Assembly: GCF_026586665.1 (NCBI RefSeq)
Contig: NZ_JAODIY010000001.1
Span: 248,001 to 312,000, forward strand
Length of the DNA stretch: 64,000 nucleotides
Direction: 5' to 3'
From: Halovenus rubra
GTDB lineage: Archaea; Halobacteriota; Halobacteria; Halobacteriales; Haloarculaceae
The number at the start of each line of letters is the position of its first letter. The first letter of the stretch is position 1. The translations under genes and the position numbers were made by a program. The notes under the pieces were generated by a model. It had not been told where the DNA came from and did no database searches. It saw only the letters and a program-made list of their open reading frames with translations. Positions 39,084 through 48,939 of this stretch are shown in pieces.

Positions 39084-40924
39084 CACTCCTCTGTCTGGTC
39101 GAGTGCGTCCTCGCCGTTTTCTTGTGCAGTCTCAGCTTCGCTCCGATTCCCGTCCATAGCCGCCTGGGCCGCAGTCAAGAACTCGTCGGCGGCAGACTGA
39201 AGATGGCCGACCTGACACAGCGCCTGCTCGAAATCATCGCCGAACTCTTCGTCGGCTTCGCTTTGCCCAGTTTCGAAGGTTTCCGCTGCAGTCCCAAACG
39301 AGTCGCCGGCAGCATCGAACTGGCTCTTTGCCGTCTGGAAGTTTCTGTTATCAAGGCTATCACGGCCATTGTCGATACCCTCTAGACCGTCAGTAACGTC
39401 CGTATACCCAGTCGCGAGCGATTCGACAGCCTGTGCGCGCTGGAGTGCCCGGTCGAACGACTCCGCGAACAGGTCGTTGCTCTCCCCGGACTGGAACGTC
39501 GACACGGCGGTACCGCTCTGGTCTACGCCCTGCTGGAACCCTTCGCGTGCGCCGTCATACTGCCCCTCGAACAGCGCCGTTTCGGCCGCGTCGATGCTCT
39601 CGCGTGCATCTAGCAGCGTCTTGTATCCCCCGGCAAGGGAGACCAGACCGTCGGCACGAGTCCGTGCGGTCTCGAACTCGTCGCCGACGAAATTCCCGGA
39701 CTGCTCTTGTCCAGTTTGGAACTCCTTGTCGGCGGCAGTCGCTTTCTGCTGGCCGACCGATAGCGACTCACGGGCAGGCCCATACTCGCCGTTTTCGAAC
39801 TGCGTTTCGGCAGTCCGGATGTTGTCGTTGGAATCGAGCAGTGTGATGTAGCCATTGGTCAGCGACTCCATCGCGACCGTCCGGATGTCGGCCGTGTTGA
39901 ACTGGTCGTCGAACTCGTCGATAGGAACGTCGACCCCCGCCGCGAACTGCTCGCTGGCGGCGACGGCGGCTTCGTTTCCGGCGGCAAGTGAGTCGCGTGC
40001 CGCTTCGAACTCCTCGTTTTTGACCGCGGTCGTCGCGGTGTCGAGTTCCAGCCGTCCGTCGAGCAGTGTCACGTGTCCATCCGCAAAATGCCCAAGTGCC
40101 GTGCTGCGCTGGTTGCCGCGTTCGAGGTCGGTGAGGAGTGTCTCCGGCGCGTCAGCCAGTGCGTCGGCGAACCGCGTGGATGTGGCGTCGAACTCGCCGA
40201 CGGCCTGCTCGAAGGCGTCTCGTGCCGCTTCGAAGGAACCGTTCGATACCTCGTCGTCGGCGGTCTGGAGGTCGGTTACCCCTCCGAGATACGTGTCGTA
40301 GCCACCAGCGAGTCCGTCGACGCCAGTGACGTACCCCGAGAGCGTCTCCAGACCGTTCCGTAGCGCCGTAAATTCGGCGTCAAGGCCGGCGAGCCGGTCA
40401 CCGTCTGCCTCGTCGCTGGTCGACATAGCTCGGTCCCGGGCTTTGACGGCGCTGGCGCTTGCCTCGCTTGCCTGTGTAATCGGCTCCTGTACTGCCTCGA
40501 CGTTGACTTCTGTCCCGTCAATACGCTCCTGTGCTTGTTCGAGGCCGTCGCTTGCGGACAGGAGGTTGACAACTGCGTCGACGCTGCCTTCCACAATCGT
40601 CAGATAGCGCCTGACTGCCTCGATGTCTGCCTGTTGGCTCTCGCCGGCGAGCGTCTCGGCTTCGTCGAGTGCCCCGCGGGTGGTCTCCAGTCGCTCGCGG
40701 GGTTTCGTTTCGTCGAACGTGCTTTCACGTGGGTCTCCGCCCTGGAACTCGTCGACAGCAAGCGCAACTGTGTTGAGTTTTCCGACGGCAACCGCAAGAT
40801 AGTCCCCGGCCTGTGGCGTGAACCCCTTGTCTGATTCCCCTGCGCTGCCCAGTATTCCAGCACAACCCGACAGTGCCCCACCCCCACTCGCACCGAGCAA
40901 TTGAAGGTACCCTCGGCGTTTCAT
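39080..40924 (-). CDS. Repeat-containing Tat lipoprotein of unknown function
   Basis: The 614-residue protein has a Tat lipoprotein signal (KRRGYLQLLG, lipobox Cys21). From about residue 210 it contains roughly five imperfect repeats of 75 residues with the pattern G-Y-x-T-L-L-D, AETxFENGEY, AREsL, then F-x-x-G and SLAxGY. The repeats look all-helical, like TPR-type solenoids, and would make a rod outside the membrane. I do not recognise the family. ATG 40924 is chosen over TTG 40930. No operon partner on its strand. Confidence 0.75.
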   Translation of the reverse strand: MKRRGYLQLLGASGGGALSGCAGILGSAGESDKGFTPQAGDYLAVAVGKLNTVALAVDEFQGGDPRESTFDETKPRERLETTRGALDEAETLAGESQQADIEAVRRYLTIVEGSVDAVVNLLSASDGLEQAQERIDGTEVNVEAVQEPITQASEASASAVKARDRAMSTSDEADGDRLAGLDAEFTALRNGLETLSGYVTGVDGLAGGYDTYLGGVTDLQTADDEVSNGSFEAARDAFEQAVGEFDATSTRFADALADAPETLLTDLERGNQRSTALGHFADGHVTLLDGRLELDTATTAVKNEEFEAARDSLAAGNEAAVAASEQFAAGVDVPIDEFDDQFNTADIRTVAMESLTNGYITLLDSNDNIRTAETQFENGEYGPARESLSVGQQKATAADKEFQTGQEQSGNFVGDEFETARTRADGLVSLAGGYKTLLDARESIDAAETALFEGQYDGAREGFQQGVDQSGTAVSTFQSGESNDLFAESFDRALQRAQAVESLATGYTDVTDGLEGIDNGRDSLDNRNFQTAKSQFDAAGDSFGTAAETFETGQSEADEEFGDDFEQALCQVGHLQSAADEFLTAAQAAMDGNRSEAETAQENGEDALDQTEEC

Positions 40925-41011
40925 ACACAATCACATGGCAAGCAAACTGTTATGTGTTTGCCTCACTCTGGGGGTAGACTTACAAGTCAGTCGTCTCTTA
41001 TATAACGCTAC

Positions 41012-41854
41012 ATGGGCAGCGAAGACGAATCGACGGATGAAAACCAGAGTTCGGGGGACGAACTGGCTGAGGGGGCGAACGACACGGCCAAGCCGGACGA
41101 AGAGAGTTCGGAACCGGCCGAAGAGAGCGGGACCGAGGAGGGAGATACCACGTCGATAGCGACCCTGAAAAAACATGTCACGAGACGGCGGGTGTTTGGT
41201 GGCATCGCGCTTGTCGTACTTATCGTGCTACTTGCGCTCATGGTAGTTGTCCCATCAAGCTTGCTCGCACTGGTCTACTCGTCGTCAGCTGAGTTCGAGG
41301 CACAGCCGGCGACCGCACAGGCCGATAACTTCACCGCTGGCGAGTACGAGCAAGTGGGGCAAGACGAACTTGTCGTCGAAGAGCAGCGTGCGGTGCTTGG
41401 ACAGACCAAGACGGTCGTGACGACGAACTACGTGACCGATTACGAGCGCTCCATCGAGGTCCAACGCGAGTCCTTTGACGGGGCCGTGTTCACCCTTGTC
41501 TCGACGCCCGCAATCGAAGTTGTGGGGAATCCGCTCAACCCGCTGGCAGGCATGTCTCACCAGGAACTGCTTAGCGAATTCGGTGACGAACTCGAAGGAG
41601 ACTACGCAGGACTAGATGACTTACAGAAGGCTGAGGAACACGACGGCGTGGTACAGGGCAAACAGACGACTATCTCCCAGTTCGCGACGACCGTCGAGCG
41701 AGACGGCGAAGAGATTACGGTCTACCTCTACGTTGGGACGGTTCGCTCTGGCGGCGATATCGTTGTCGCCGTCGGTGGCCATCCCGCACCGTTCGCACAG
41801 GAAAGGGCTTCCATTTTCGAGTTGATGGCGGGCGTTGAACACCCCTCCGAGTAA
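41012..41854 (+). CDS. DUF6517-like membrane-anchored protein
   Basis: The 280-residue protein has a strongly acidic N-terminal 50 residues, a basic patch (KKHVTRRR), one membrane helix (GGIALVVLIVLLALMVVVP) and an extracellular domain starting FEAQPATAQADNFTAGEYEQ, which resembles haloarchaeal DUF6517 proteins. Those are usually lipoproteins; here a helix anchors it. The following FtsX-type permease starts 12 bases after its stop, so they are very likely one transport or envelope unit. Confidence 0.72.
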   Translation: MGSEDESTDENQSSGDELAEGANDTAKPDEESSEPAEESGTEEGDTTSIATLKKHVTRRRVFGGIALVVLIVLLALMVVVPSSLLALVYSSSAEFEAQPATAQADNFTAGEYEQVGQDELVVEEQRAVLGQTKTVVTTNYVTDYERSIEVQRESFDGAVFTLVSTPAIEVVGNPLNPLAGMSHQELLSEFGDELEGDYAGLDDLQKAEEHDGVVQGKQTTISQFATTVERDGEEITVYLYVGTVRSGGDIVVAVGGHPAPFAQERASIFELMAGVEHPSE

Positions 41855-41866
41855 GTAACGACCAGC

Positions 41867-44761
41867 ATGAACTATATTCGCGTCCTCGTCGCCCGCTGGT
41901 CACGCCGTGATTGGCTCGCTGTCCTCGTGGTTGCGCTCGTCGCCGCCCTCCTCGTCGGGACAGCACTGTTAGTCGTCACCACCGGCGAGCAGACGACCAA
42001 GCTGGCTGCGGAGTTCGACTCGAATGGGACAATCACGAGCTATGACTCCCCTGCTGGGGCTCGTGCTGGGGCTGGCTCCGAAGCGGTCGTACTCCCCCTG
42101 TCGACGGCGACGAATGCGGACGGTGAGTCGACGACAGCCGTTGGAATTCCCACCGCGGCGGACGGGCGGTTCGGTCTCTCATTACCGCCAGAGGGCGCGG
42201 TCGGCCCAGTGACAAGTGAGGCGATGTGGACTCTCGATGGTGAGGCGGCAACCGAGCAGTTGGCGGTCACGCCGGGGAGCGATGCGGGTATCCTGCCCCA
42301 GACATGGGTCCGGGTCGATGCGGCCACGGTTGAGGCGGCCGGTCCGGCATCTGCCATTGCCATCGAGGCGACTGACGACCCGACGCCCGACAAAGGCACG
42401 CCACTGGTCGGCGTGCTCGCCTTCTTGGCCGGGGGCGCGAGCGACATGATGTCGATACTCTGGGGTGGCGTCGCCATTGCTGGTGTCGTCGTTGCGGTGA
42501 CGATTGCAAACGTAGTTCAGGCCGTGATTGCCGACCGCGAACGGACAATTCGTGTCGCGAGAGCAACGGGAGCGACGCCCCGACGGGTTCGGCTCCCGCT
42601 TGCAGCGCGTGCGGGACTGCTTACTGGTGTCGGAGCTCTGTTTGGCTACGCTCTCGGCGTCATCATCCCGAATATCGCGGTCAATATTGCTATCTCTCTG
42701 GGGTTGCCAACAACACTCACGCTACAGGTCACGCCCCGCATCGCGCTCTTGCTCTCGGGTACGCTTGGAGTTCTTGTGGGTGTCGGCCTGCTCAGCGGCT
42801 ACCTGACCGCTAGGGCAGCGACGATGGGATCCGTCGTCACCCACGATACAGCCCCGTCAGGCGGCCATGGACAAGATACACCCGACCCAGTCGGTGAGTT
42901 ACTCCAGCCGACGCTGTTGTCTCCCCGAACTGTTCTGCCGGCGACGGCGACGCTGTCAGCATTTGCAGTTATCGTCCTTTTAGTCGCCTCCCTGGGCGGA
43001 GTCGGAGCCTCGTTCACGACTGCGGGGACAACACTAGCTGAGACGGAGGCCGCCCACCCGGTCAACAGCAACGTTCCCGAGGGGTACGTGGGTGTGCTCG
43101 ACGATTCAGATATCGCCACTAGCCCAGAGGTACTCCTGTTTGGACACCACAACGGCGAATCCTACTTGGCTCGTGGCGGTAACTACGAGGACTTTGCCGC
43201 GGTGACCGGGGCCGACCTGCTTGATGGGCGTGCACCCACCGGCTCGGACGAGGCTGTGGTCGGCACTCACGCCGCGGAACTGCTGGGGGTCGAACCCGGT
43301 GAAGAACTGGTCGTCGGGGGCAGCACCGAGCGCGGCATCGCACGGGTGACCGTCGTTGGGGTCTACCGGACTGGCGGCATCGATGACAACCAAGTGTTCC
43401 TCCCGCTGTCGACTGCACGCCACCTCAGCACGGTTGAAACGGGATACGTGAACATTGTTCGGACCAGCGTGTCGGCGGACACAGACCCGGTCGTGGTAAG
43501 CCTCGATACACCGGCACGGGTCGGTCCCGGGAAGTCACTCCAGGTGACAGCGACGGTGTGGAACCCGACCGACGACGCTCAGGAGTTTGGGGTTCCGCTG
43601 ACTCTCGACAACGAGCGAATCGACCGGATTGTCTCGCTCGAACCCCAGGAGTTGACGACAGTCGAGTTTGAGGCCACAACACTTGAACCAGGACAGTACA
43701 CGCTCGCCGTCGGGCCGTTCGAACAGCCCCTCCGTGTTGGCCAATCGCCGCCTGCCACTCTCACCATCCCGGCCGAACTGCCCCCCGACACGGCCGTCCA
43801 GGTCCTGGTTGAAAATGCGTCGGCCGACGCTACGGTTACGGTCGCAAACGAGACGGTCTCGGTCGGCGAGGAGGGCAGAGCCTGGCTCCGGACCCCTTCA
43901 GTTGGGGATAGCTACGAGGTTGTCGTCCGGAGTGGCGGCGAGACGTTCAGCGAGCCCATCCAGGTGACTGCCGAGGCCGGGCAGCGACTTGTTGGGTCGG
44001 TGGCGGTCGAACCGTCGACGCCGGGGGTTGCAGTTACCCCGACAGCGACGGCGACGCTGTGGAATCCTTGGAACCGCACGGTCGAGTCCACAGTCAGTAT
44101 CGAGGGACCGGGAACCGACTCAACGGAGATGGTCCAGCTTGACCCCGGCGAGGAGACAGAGCTGCAACTATCGTTGGCCCGCCGGCCAGCAGGCCGGTAC
44201 ACAGTCAGTGTGGCAGTCGACGATGGTCGCACCGAGACAGCCACCTACCGTGTCACAGGTGACGAGCGCCTTGCCAGCGCGCTCGCAGCGGGCGGTCACT
44301 ATGGCGGCGGTGGCGGCCTCGGCAACGCAATCGAGTACGTCGTCGGGAACCTGTCGGTACTCTTGGCCGCGATGGTGGGGCTGACCGCGCTGACAATTGT
44401 CGGCGCGATGAGTGCCGTCCTCTCGCGTGCGGTCCGGGCGAGACGACAAACGCTTGCCATCTACCGCGCGACGGGAGCCTCACCCCGGCGGATTTTCCGT
44501 GTGGTCATCGCCGACGCGGTTCGCATCGGCGCGGCGTCGGCGGCGTTAGCAGTCGTCGTTGCGCTCGCCGTCGTCGCGGTCTTTGATGCGGTCGGTCTGC
44601 TCACTGCCTTTGGAATTACGCTCAACCCCTGGCCGTCGGTCACGATCCTCGGGCTGGTGTTCCTCGGGAGTCTCGTGCTCACGGTGATTGGAGCTATCGT
44701 CTCGACGCGGTCGGTCGTCCGGTTATCGGTCCGGGCGGTCCTCCGAGGATCGAGCGGATAG
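41867..44761 (+). CDS. Large FtsX/MacB-type ABC transporter permease
   Basis: The 964-residue protein has an N-terminal helix, a first FtsX-like set (residues about 195-320, with ADRERTIRVARATGATPRR) and one helix near 365, then a long extracellular part (about 390-825), and a second FtsX set (about 830-960) with RARRQTLAIYRATGASPRR. The paired RATGA-PRR motifs are the coupling helices facing an ATPase. The outside part holds a MacB-like region (VVGTHAAELLGVEPG) and beta domains of CARDB type. The ATPase partner may be the gene at 50444. Confidence 0.85.
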   Translation: MNYIRVLVARWSRRDWLAVLVVALVAALLVGTALLVVTTGEQTTKLAAEFDSNGTITSYDSPAGARAGAGSEAVVLPLSTATNADGESTTAVGIPTAADGRFGLSLPPEGAVGPVTSEAMWTLDGEAATEQLAVTPGSDAGILPQTWVRVDAATVEAAGPASAIAIEATDDPTPDKGTPLVGVLAFLAGGASDMMSILWGGVAIAGVVVAVTIANVVQAVIADRERTIRVARATGATPRRVRLPLAARAGLLTGVGALFGYALGVIIPNIAVNIAISLGLPTTLTLQVTPRIALLLSGTLGVLVGVGLLSGYLTARAATMGSVVTHDTAPSGGHGQDTPDPVGELLQPTLLSPRTVLPATATLSAFAVIVLLVASLGGVGASFTTAGTTLAETEAAHPVNSNVPEGYVGVLDDSDIATSPEVLLFGHHNGESYLARGGNYEDFAAVTGADLLDGRAPTGSDEAVVGTHAAELLGVEPGEELVVGGSTERGIARVTVVGVYRTGGIDDNQVFLPLSTARHLSTVETGYVNIVRTSVSADTDPVVVSLDTPARVGPGKSLQVTATVWNPTDDAQEFGVPLTLDNERIDRIVSLEPQELTTVEFEATTLEPGQYTLAVGPFEQPLRVGQSPPATLTIPAELPPDTAVQVLVENASADATVTVANETVSVGEEGRAWLRTPSVGDSYEVVVRSGGETFSEPIQVTAEAGQRLVGSVAVEPSTPGVAVTPTATATLWNPWNRTVESTVSIEGPGTDSTEMVQLDPGEETELQLSLARRPAGRYTVSVAVDDGRTETATYRVTGDERLASALAAGGHYGGGGGLGNAIEYVVGNLSVLLAAMVGLTALTIVGAMSAVLSRAVRARRQTLAIYRATGASPRRIFRVVIADAVRIGAASAALAVVVALAVVAVFDAVGLLTAFGITLNPWPSVTILGLVFLGSLVLTVIGAIVSTRSVVRLSVRAVLRGSSG

Positions 44762-44828
44762 GATGCCTGCCCAGTGTGTCTGTCCGTCTGCCCCAAACAT
44801 TCAATTGAGTGAGACGCCAACGACAGGT

Positions 44829-45194
44829 ATGCCCGACCTTCGCGGGATTGCGGTCGGTTTGCTCGTCGGCGCGCTCGTGCTGGCGTTGCTGTTCGCCGGA
44901 CAGGTCCTGAGCTTCGCCGCGTTCTGGCTGAGCAGAGCGGTGACGGGCGCGGCTATCCTCCTCCTCGCGTTCGGACTCGGCTATGCAGCGTACGAACTCT
45001 CTTCGGGATGGTCCGCAGCCGACAGTTCCCAGTCGACCGCTGCCGACTGGGACGCCGAAACGGACACAATTGATGAGAGTAACAATGAAGACAGTAGTAA
45101 CACGCTCAGCGACGAGGAGCTAGAGGCAGAACTTGACGTGTTGCGAGAGGAAGCCGAGGCAGTAGAGGACGACGTGGCGAAAGAAACCAACTGA
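44829..45194 (+). CDS. Small membrane protein with acidic coiled tail
   Basis: The 121-residue protein has two membrane helices (residues about 4-28 and 36-58) and then an acidic tail with a predicted helix (SDEELEAELDVLREEAEAVEDD). I do not recognise the family. It follows the FtsX permease by 67 bases on the same strand and may be part of that unit. Confidence 0.68.
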   Translation: MPDLRGIAVGLLVGALVLALLFAGQVLSFAAFWLSRAVTGAAILLLAFGLGYAAYELSSGWSAADSSQSTAADWDAETDTIDESNNEDSSNTLSDEELEAELDVLREEAEAVEDDVAKETN

Positions 45195-45231
45195 GCGGCT
45201 GTGGTGGGAATCTTTTCGTGGCGCAATCCGA

Positions 45232-45711
45232 TCACTCTAGCTGTGGTTCGCGATCATTACAGCTGGTGGTTGCAGACTTTGGCACATTGTTCGTCTCTAT
45301 CGATGACTCCTCCAAAGCACACGTTCGACAATAGCAATTCGTGCCTTCGTTGATAGTGGTTGTCGGGAATCCGGCCACGACGAATTCGTACCTAAATCGT
45401 CGAATCATTCCGTTCGAAACAGGCGAATCACAGACGACACACCGAGTATCCGAACTTTCATCAATCGTGTCATACTCGACCGTTTTTACGTTTCCAACAG
45501 TCCAAATCTCATGTCTTCGTTTGAGCACCGAACAGAACACGGGACTAGTGAGTAATCCTGCAACTACGAAAAGAAGGCCAATTACTGCCAAGATGACCAG
45601 AAAACCATCATAACTACCCCGTAAGACCTGAACTGTAAAACTCAGACACAGCAAGAGTCCCCAGAGAACGGAAATAGCACCAACCGTATTTTTGATAGAA
45701 TTGCCGGACAT
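45232..45711 (-). CDS. Membrane protein with zinc-ribbon-like tail
   Basis: The 159-residue protein has two membrane helices (residues about 10-30 and 38-58), then CVVCDSPV and CYCRTCALEE, a likely split zinc ribbon, in a cytosolic tail with RRFRYEFVVAGFPT. This layout recurs in haloarchaeal proteins of unknown function. The promoter region upstream (45712-45847) is very AT-rich. Confidence 0.62.
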   Translation of the reverse strand: MSGNSIKNTVGAISVLWGLLLCLSFTVQVLRGSYDGFLVILAVIGLLFVVAGLLTSPVFCSVLKRRHEIWTVGNVKTVEYDTIDESSDTRCVVCDSPVSNGMIRRFRYEFVVAGFPTTTINEGTNCYCRTCALEESSIETNNVPKSATTSCNDREPQLE

Positions 45712-45847
45712 ATTTATTTTAATATATTTATTATATCAAATTAATTTTTTGATTACGTTGTGAAGCGATTCACGCAACGCTGTCTTTCGACGCTGACTCC
45801 TCTGTTTCCAGTCGAATCGTTTGGATTCTCCGGCTCCAACGGGGCAA

Positions 45848-46813
45848 TCAGGTAGCCGGGAGAACCCGGAACCAGACCGTCCCCGCGTAGCCGGTTGCGA
45901 CGAACAGACAGAACGTATACGTAACGAATCCGAGCACGAGGGCCGCGAATCGGTTCCCGCCGAAGCGGTCGCTTTCACGCTGTCGGACGTACACCCCCAA
46001 AAATACTGCCGAGAGGATAAAGACGACGAACACGTAGACGACGACCGACGGCAACCCGTTCCGTGCCCAGCGAATTGGACCGAAGGGGTACCCACCGAAC
46101 CCCCACAGGGTGCCCAGTTCCCAGATAATGCGTGGATACCCGAATCCCAGCACGGTACCGTATGCGATTACCAGCGCCGATTCGTCACGGTCGCGAAACA
46201 GACTTCGAGATAGTGCTTCGACAAACGTCGGTTCGTGCTCAGGAGTGACACGGGCCCATCGAAACGCGGCAAGTCCGATAGCCGAACCGACAAACCCACC
46301 CAGCGTCGCCAGCCCGCTAATTGGCTGGACCGGTGTCGGAGTGACAAACGAGTACAGCGCGAACCCGAGCAACACGAGCACAACGAGACCTGCCAGCGGC
46401 GTTCCAATGGAGTTGTTCGTACTCTGGTTTCCGGCGGTCGCGCCACCGATATCGTAGGTAGTATACCGTGTCTTAAGACTCTCCGAGCCAAGATAGGCGA
46501 AAAGAAAGCCGCCGAGGAAATACCACGGCTTGTAGCGCACATGCTCGCAGCCAGTAAAGCCGGTCGAACAGAAGAACGTGGTCTCCAGCACACCGAACGT
46601 GAACAGAAACACCACCAGTACCAGCGCGAACGTCGTCCGTTCGCCCTGTCGAAGCGTCAGCGATGCGATTGTGACGCCGACAACCGCGCCAAGGAGAAAC
46701 GCATGCACCTCTAGTGGCGTACTAAATAGCGTTTCGAGCCAGTCGGCAACTCCCCAGGGCTCGCTCCACCAGTTCGGAGTCTGGGCGAGTGGGAGAGCAG
46801 GGAGACCATTCAT
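45848..46813 (-). CDS. Polytopic membrane protein paralogous to the GTPase partner
   Basis: The 321-residue protein has about nine membrane helices. From residue about 145 to the end it is clearly related to residues 249-432 of the protein at 48936: both have PVQPISGLAT, then a (Y/L)PRI(I/F)WE(L/V)G segment, a (G/L)FGP(I/L) turn and a C-terminal W(F/Y)xxxP end. Its N-terminal half is different and hydrophobic too. No enzymatic motif is seen. It is divergent from the GTPase gene (146-base gap). Confidence 0.72.
   Translation of the reverse strand: MNGLPALPLAQTPNWWSEPWGVADWLETLFSTPLEVHAFLLGAVVGVTIASLTLRQGERTTFALVLVVFLFTFGVLETTFFCSTGFTGCEHVRYKPWYFLGGFLFAYLGSESLKTRYTTYDIGGATAGNQSTNNSIGTPLAGLVVLVLLGFALYSFVTPTPVQPISGLATLGGFVGSAIGLAAFRWARVTPEHEPTFVEALSRSLFRDRDESALVIAYGTVLGFGYPRIIWELGTLWGFGGYPFGPIRWARNGLPSVVVYVFVVFILSAVFLGVYVRQRESDRFGGNRFAALVLGFVTYTFCLFVATGYAGTVWFRVLPAT
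46311..46333 (-). repeat. 23-base inverted repeat, copy in the 45848-46813 gene
   Basis: The minus strand here is identical over 23 bases to plus-strand 49734-49756, covering the codons for PVQPISG. It lies in the homologous domains of two genes in opposite orientation. Confidence 0.8.
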
Positions 46814-46959
46814 GCCCGCTACTTACTGAACGGGACAGATAATTCTAGCGAGGGAGAACTGCCATCGTTTCGGCATACCCACCACTGTAATTTCGAACGG
46901 TTAGCCCCCTGGTCCAACTGCGATACCCTTTGCTTTTATGTGGAGTGGCTCGGAGAATT

Positions 46960-48939
46960 ATGGCAACGCTGCGGTCGGCTGTCGCACAAAAAACATCACA
47001 CATGAGTCGTAGTCCACTCGAACAGATTCGGGAACTGTCGGATGTCGAGCCAGCCGAGGACGAGACCATTCGAGAGTACGTCATTCGCGTCGCCGAGGAA
47101 CACGATATCGAGCCAGCCACTCTCGAAGCCGGCCTTTCCTACGTCACAGAGTACCACTTTTCGGACGACGCGCCCGAAGACGACCGTGGGTTCGAGACCT
47201 TTCTCGGACAGCTCCGGGAACCAACTGGGTCACCAGGCTCTCCGACAGAACACACCGAGACCAGTGACGCCCCCGGGACGCCCCGCTCTGATGGCACATC
47301 TCCGTCGGTCGGGGTATCTGACTCGGATACGGGCGACACACAGCCCGAAACGGACCAGCCGACCACTACCGAAGCATCGAGCACCGAACAATCTGGCTCC
47401 GCGGCTGAGCTGACTGCGTCCGAGCCATCACACTCTCCCGGGGAGCGGGGACCATCCGTCGTCGGGTTGCCTGGTGGCTCTGACACCGGAACTACGACCG
47501 GATTCAAGACCGGCATCCAGGGGAAGGAACCACGGAAGTTACTGGTCCGATTTCTCATCGTCGTGGCGACGGCTCCTGTCATCGGATGGATGCTCTCGCG
47601 GGCCTGGGTCCCGGGCAACACGATTTACCAAGAGGGACGAAACCTGCTCGCACAGGTCACCGGTGTCCCCGGTCAGGAGGCGGCACAACTGTTCGCGCTC
47701 GGTATGTTCGGCCTCTATCTCGGCATGCTGGTCCTGTTCACGCTCGACGTGAAAAAACGGGTGCAGGCGATGTTACTCTGGCTTGGAACGGGCCTTGGCG
47801 TCGCCGCAGTTGCTGTCTCGGGGTGGGTAATTCCCAATCTTGAACTCACGCAGTTGAACGTTCTTGGGTTCGTGCTTGGTGTTGTCGCCGGCGTCATCGT
47901 CGAACTCGACCAGTTGCGGGCAATCGACCGGTCGCGCAGTTCGTTTCGGCGACCGACGCTCTCGAACGGCGAGTTGCCAGAGTTCCGGTACGCGGCTTGG
48001 CTCCTCTTTGCCGTGCTCGTCGCTGTCGTCATGGCGACGCTGGGACAGGTCATTCTCGCCGGGAGCGTGACTGTGGTTGACCCCATCGCGTCGCTCATCT
48101 TCTTGGGCATGCTCTTTGGATTCGTGCGCTATGAGTCAGAGACTAACTACATCACGCTTGGGCCGGAGCGTTCAGGTAAGAGCATGCTTATGCTCGGCCT
48201 GTGCCTCGAACTGCTGCGCGATGGCGACACACACCCCAAGCCCAACGACTACCTACAAAATGGGCTGGAACGGACAAGCAACCTCCAGTCTGGGCAGGCG
48301 AAGTGGCCAATCCCTTCGACGAGCCACGACGAACTCCGGGCGGCCTCTTTCGAGGTCATCTCCGGCTACTACTTCCCTCGCCGACTCGGACTGACCGCGC
48401 TGGATTACGCCGGCCAACACCTCTCCCGTATCGCCGACCTCATCAGCCGCGGGGAGACCGACAGCGAGGGCAACAGTGTTCCTGAGCAGGTCGTCGACTG
48501 GGTCGTCGATGCAGATACGCTGTTGTTCATCCTCGACGTTGAGCGGCTGGTCTACCCCGAGGAGTTTCACGAGGGCGAACACGACGAGGGCGCAGTGTCG
48601 TGGGGGCTCGAACACTACACGACGATTACGGAGGGAATCGAACCCGATGAGACAATCCTCGTCGCCTCGAAGTGTGACATCCTCATCGATCAAGGGTATG
48701 TCGACGCGCCTCGGGCCTACGATAGCTACGCCGAGTTTCGCGAGGCAGTCACCGACCACCTCACGGCGCGCCCGGACGTTCAGGAGTTGCTTGCGACGAC
48801 CGGCGAATCGACGATTCGTCCCGTCTACTACGTCACTGAACAACGTGACGGGCAGTACCGCCCGTACCTCGACGAGGACGGCAACCTCGTTCCGGTTGGA
48901 TACGACCAGCTCGTCGGTGAAATGAGGGGGCGACAATGA
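46960..48939 (+). CDS. Membrane-anchored GTPase-like P-loop protein (novel architecture)
   Basis: The 659-residue protein has a small helical N-terminal region (to about 90), an acidic low-complexity linker (about 90-185), six membrane helices (between 195 and 389), then a P-loop domain: Walker A GPERSGKS (401-408), a G3-like DYAGQ (482-486), FILDVERL, and a G4-like SKCD (570-573). This is a TRAFAC-GTPase pattern, close to the double-GTPase-like families predicted in bacterial conflict systems. The ATG 46960 fits a TATA-like CTTTTATG 25 bases before. The next gene overlaps by ATGA. Confidence 0.75.
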   Translation: MATLRSAVAQKTSHMSRSPLEQIRELSDVEPAEDETIREYVIRVAEEHDIEPATLEAGLSYVTEYHFSDDAPEDDRGFETFLGQLREPTGSPGSPTEHTETSDAPGTPRSDGTSPSVGVSDSDTGDTQPETDQPTTTEASSTEQSGSAAELTASEPSHSPGERGPSVVGLPGGSDTGTTTGFKTGIQGKEPRKLLVRFLIVVATAPVIGWMLSRAWVPGNTIYQEGRNLLAQVTGVPGQEAAQLFALGMFGLYLGMLVLFTLDVKKRVQAMLLWLGTGLGVAAVAVSGWVIPNLELTQLNVLGFVLGVVAGVIVELDQLRAIDRSRSSFRRPTLSNGELPEFRYAAWLLFAVLVAVVMATLGQVILAGSVTVVDPIASLIFLGMLFGFVRYESETNYITLGPERSGKSMLMLGLCLELLRDGDTHPKPNDYLQNGLERTSNLQSGQAKWPIPSTSHDELRAASFEVISGYYFPRRLGLTALDYAGQHLSRIADLISRGETDSEGNSVPEQVVDWVVDADTLLFILDVERLVYPEEFHEGEHDEGAVSWGLEHYTTITEGIEPDETILVASKCDILIDQGYVDAPRAYDSYAEFREAVTDHLTARPDVQELLATTGESTIRPVYYVTEQRDGQYRPYLDEDGNLVPVGYDQLVGEMRGRQ

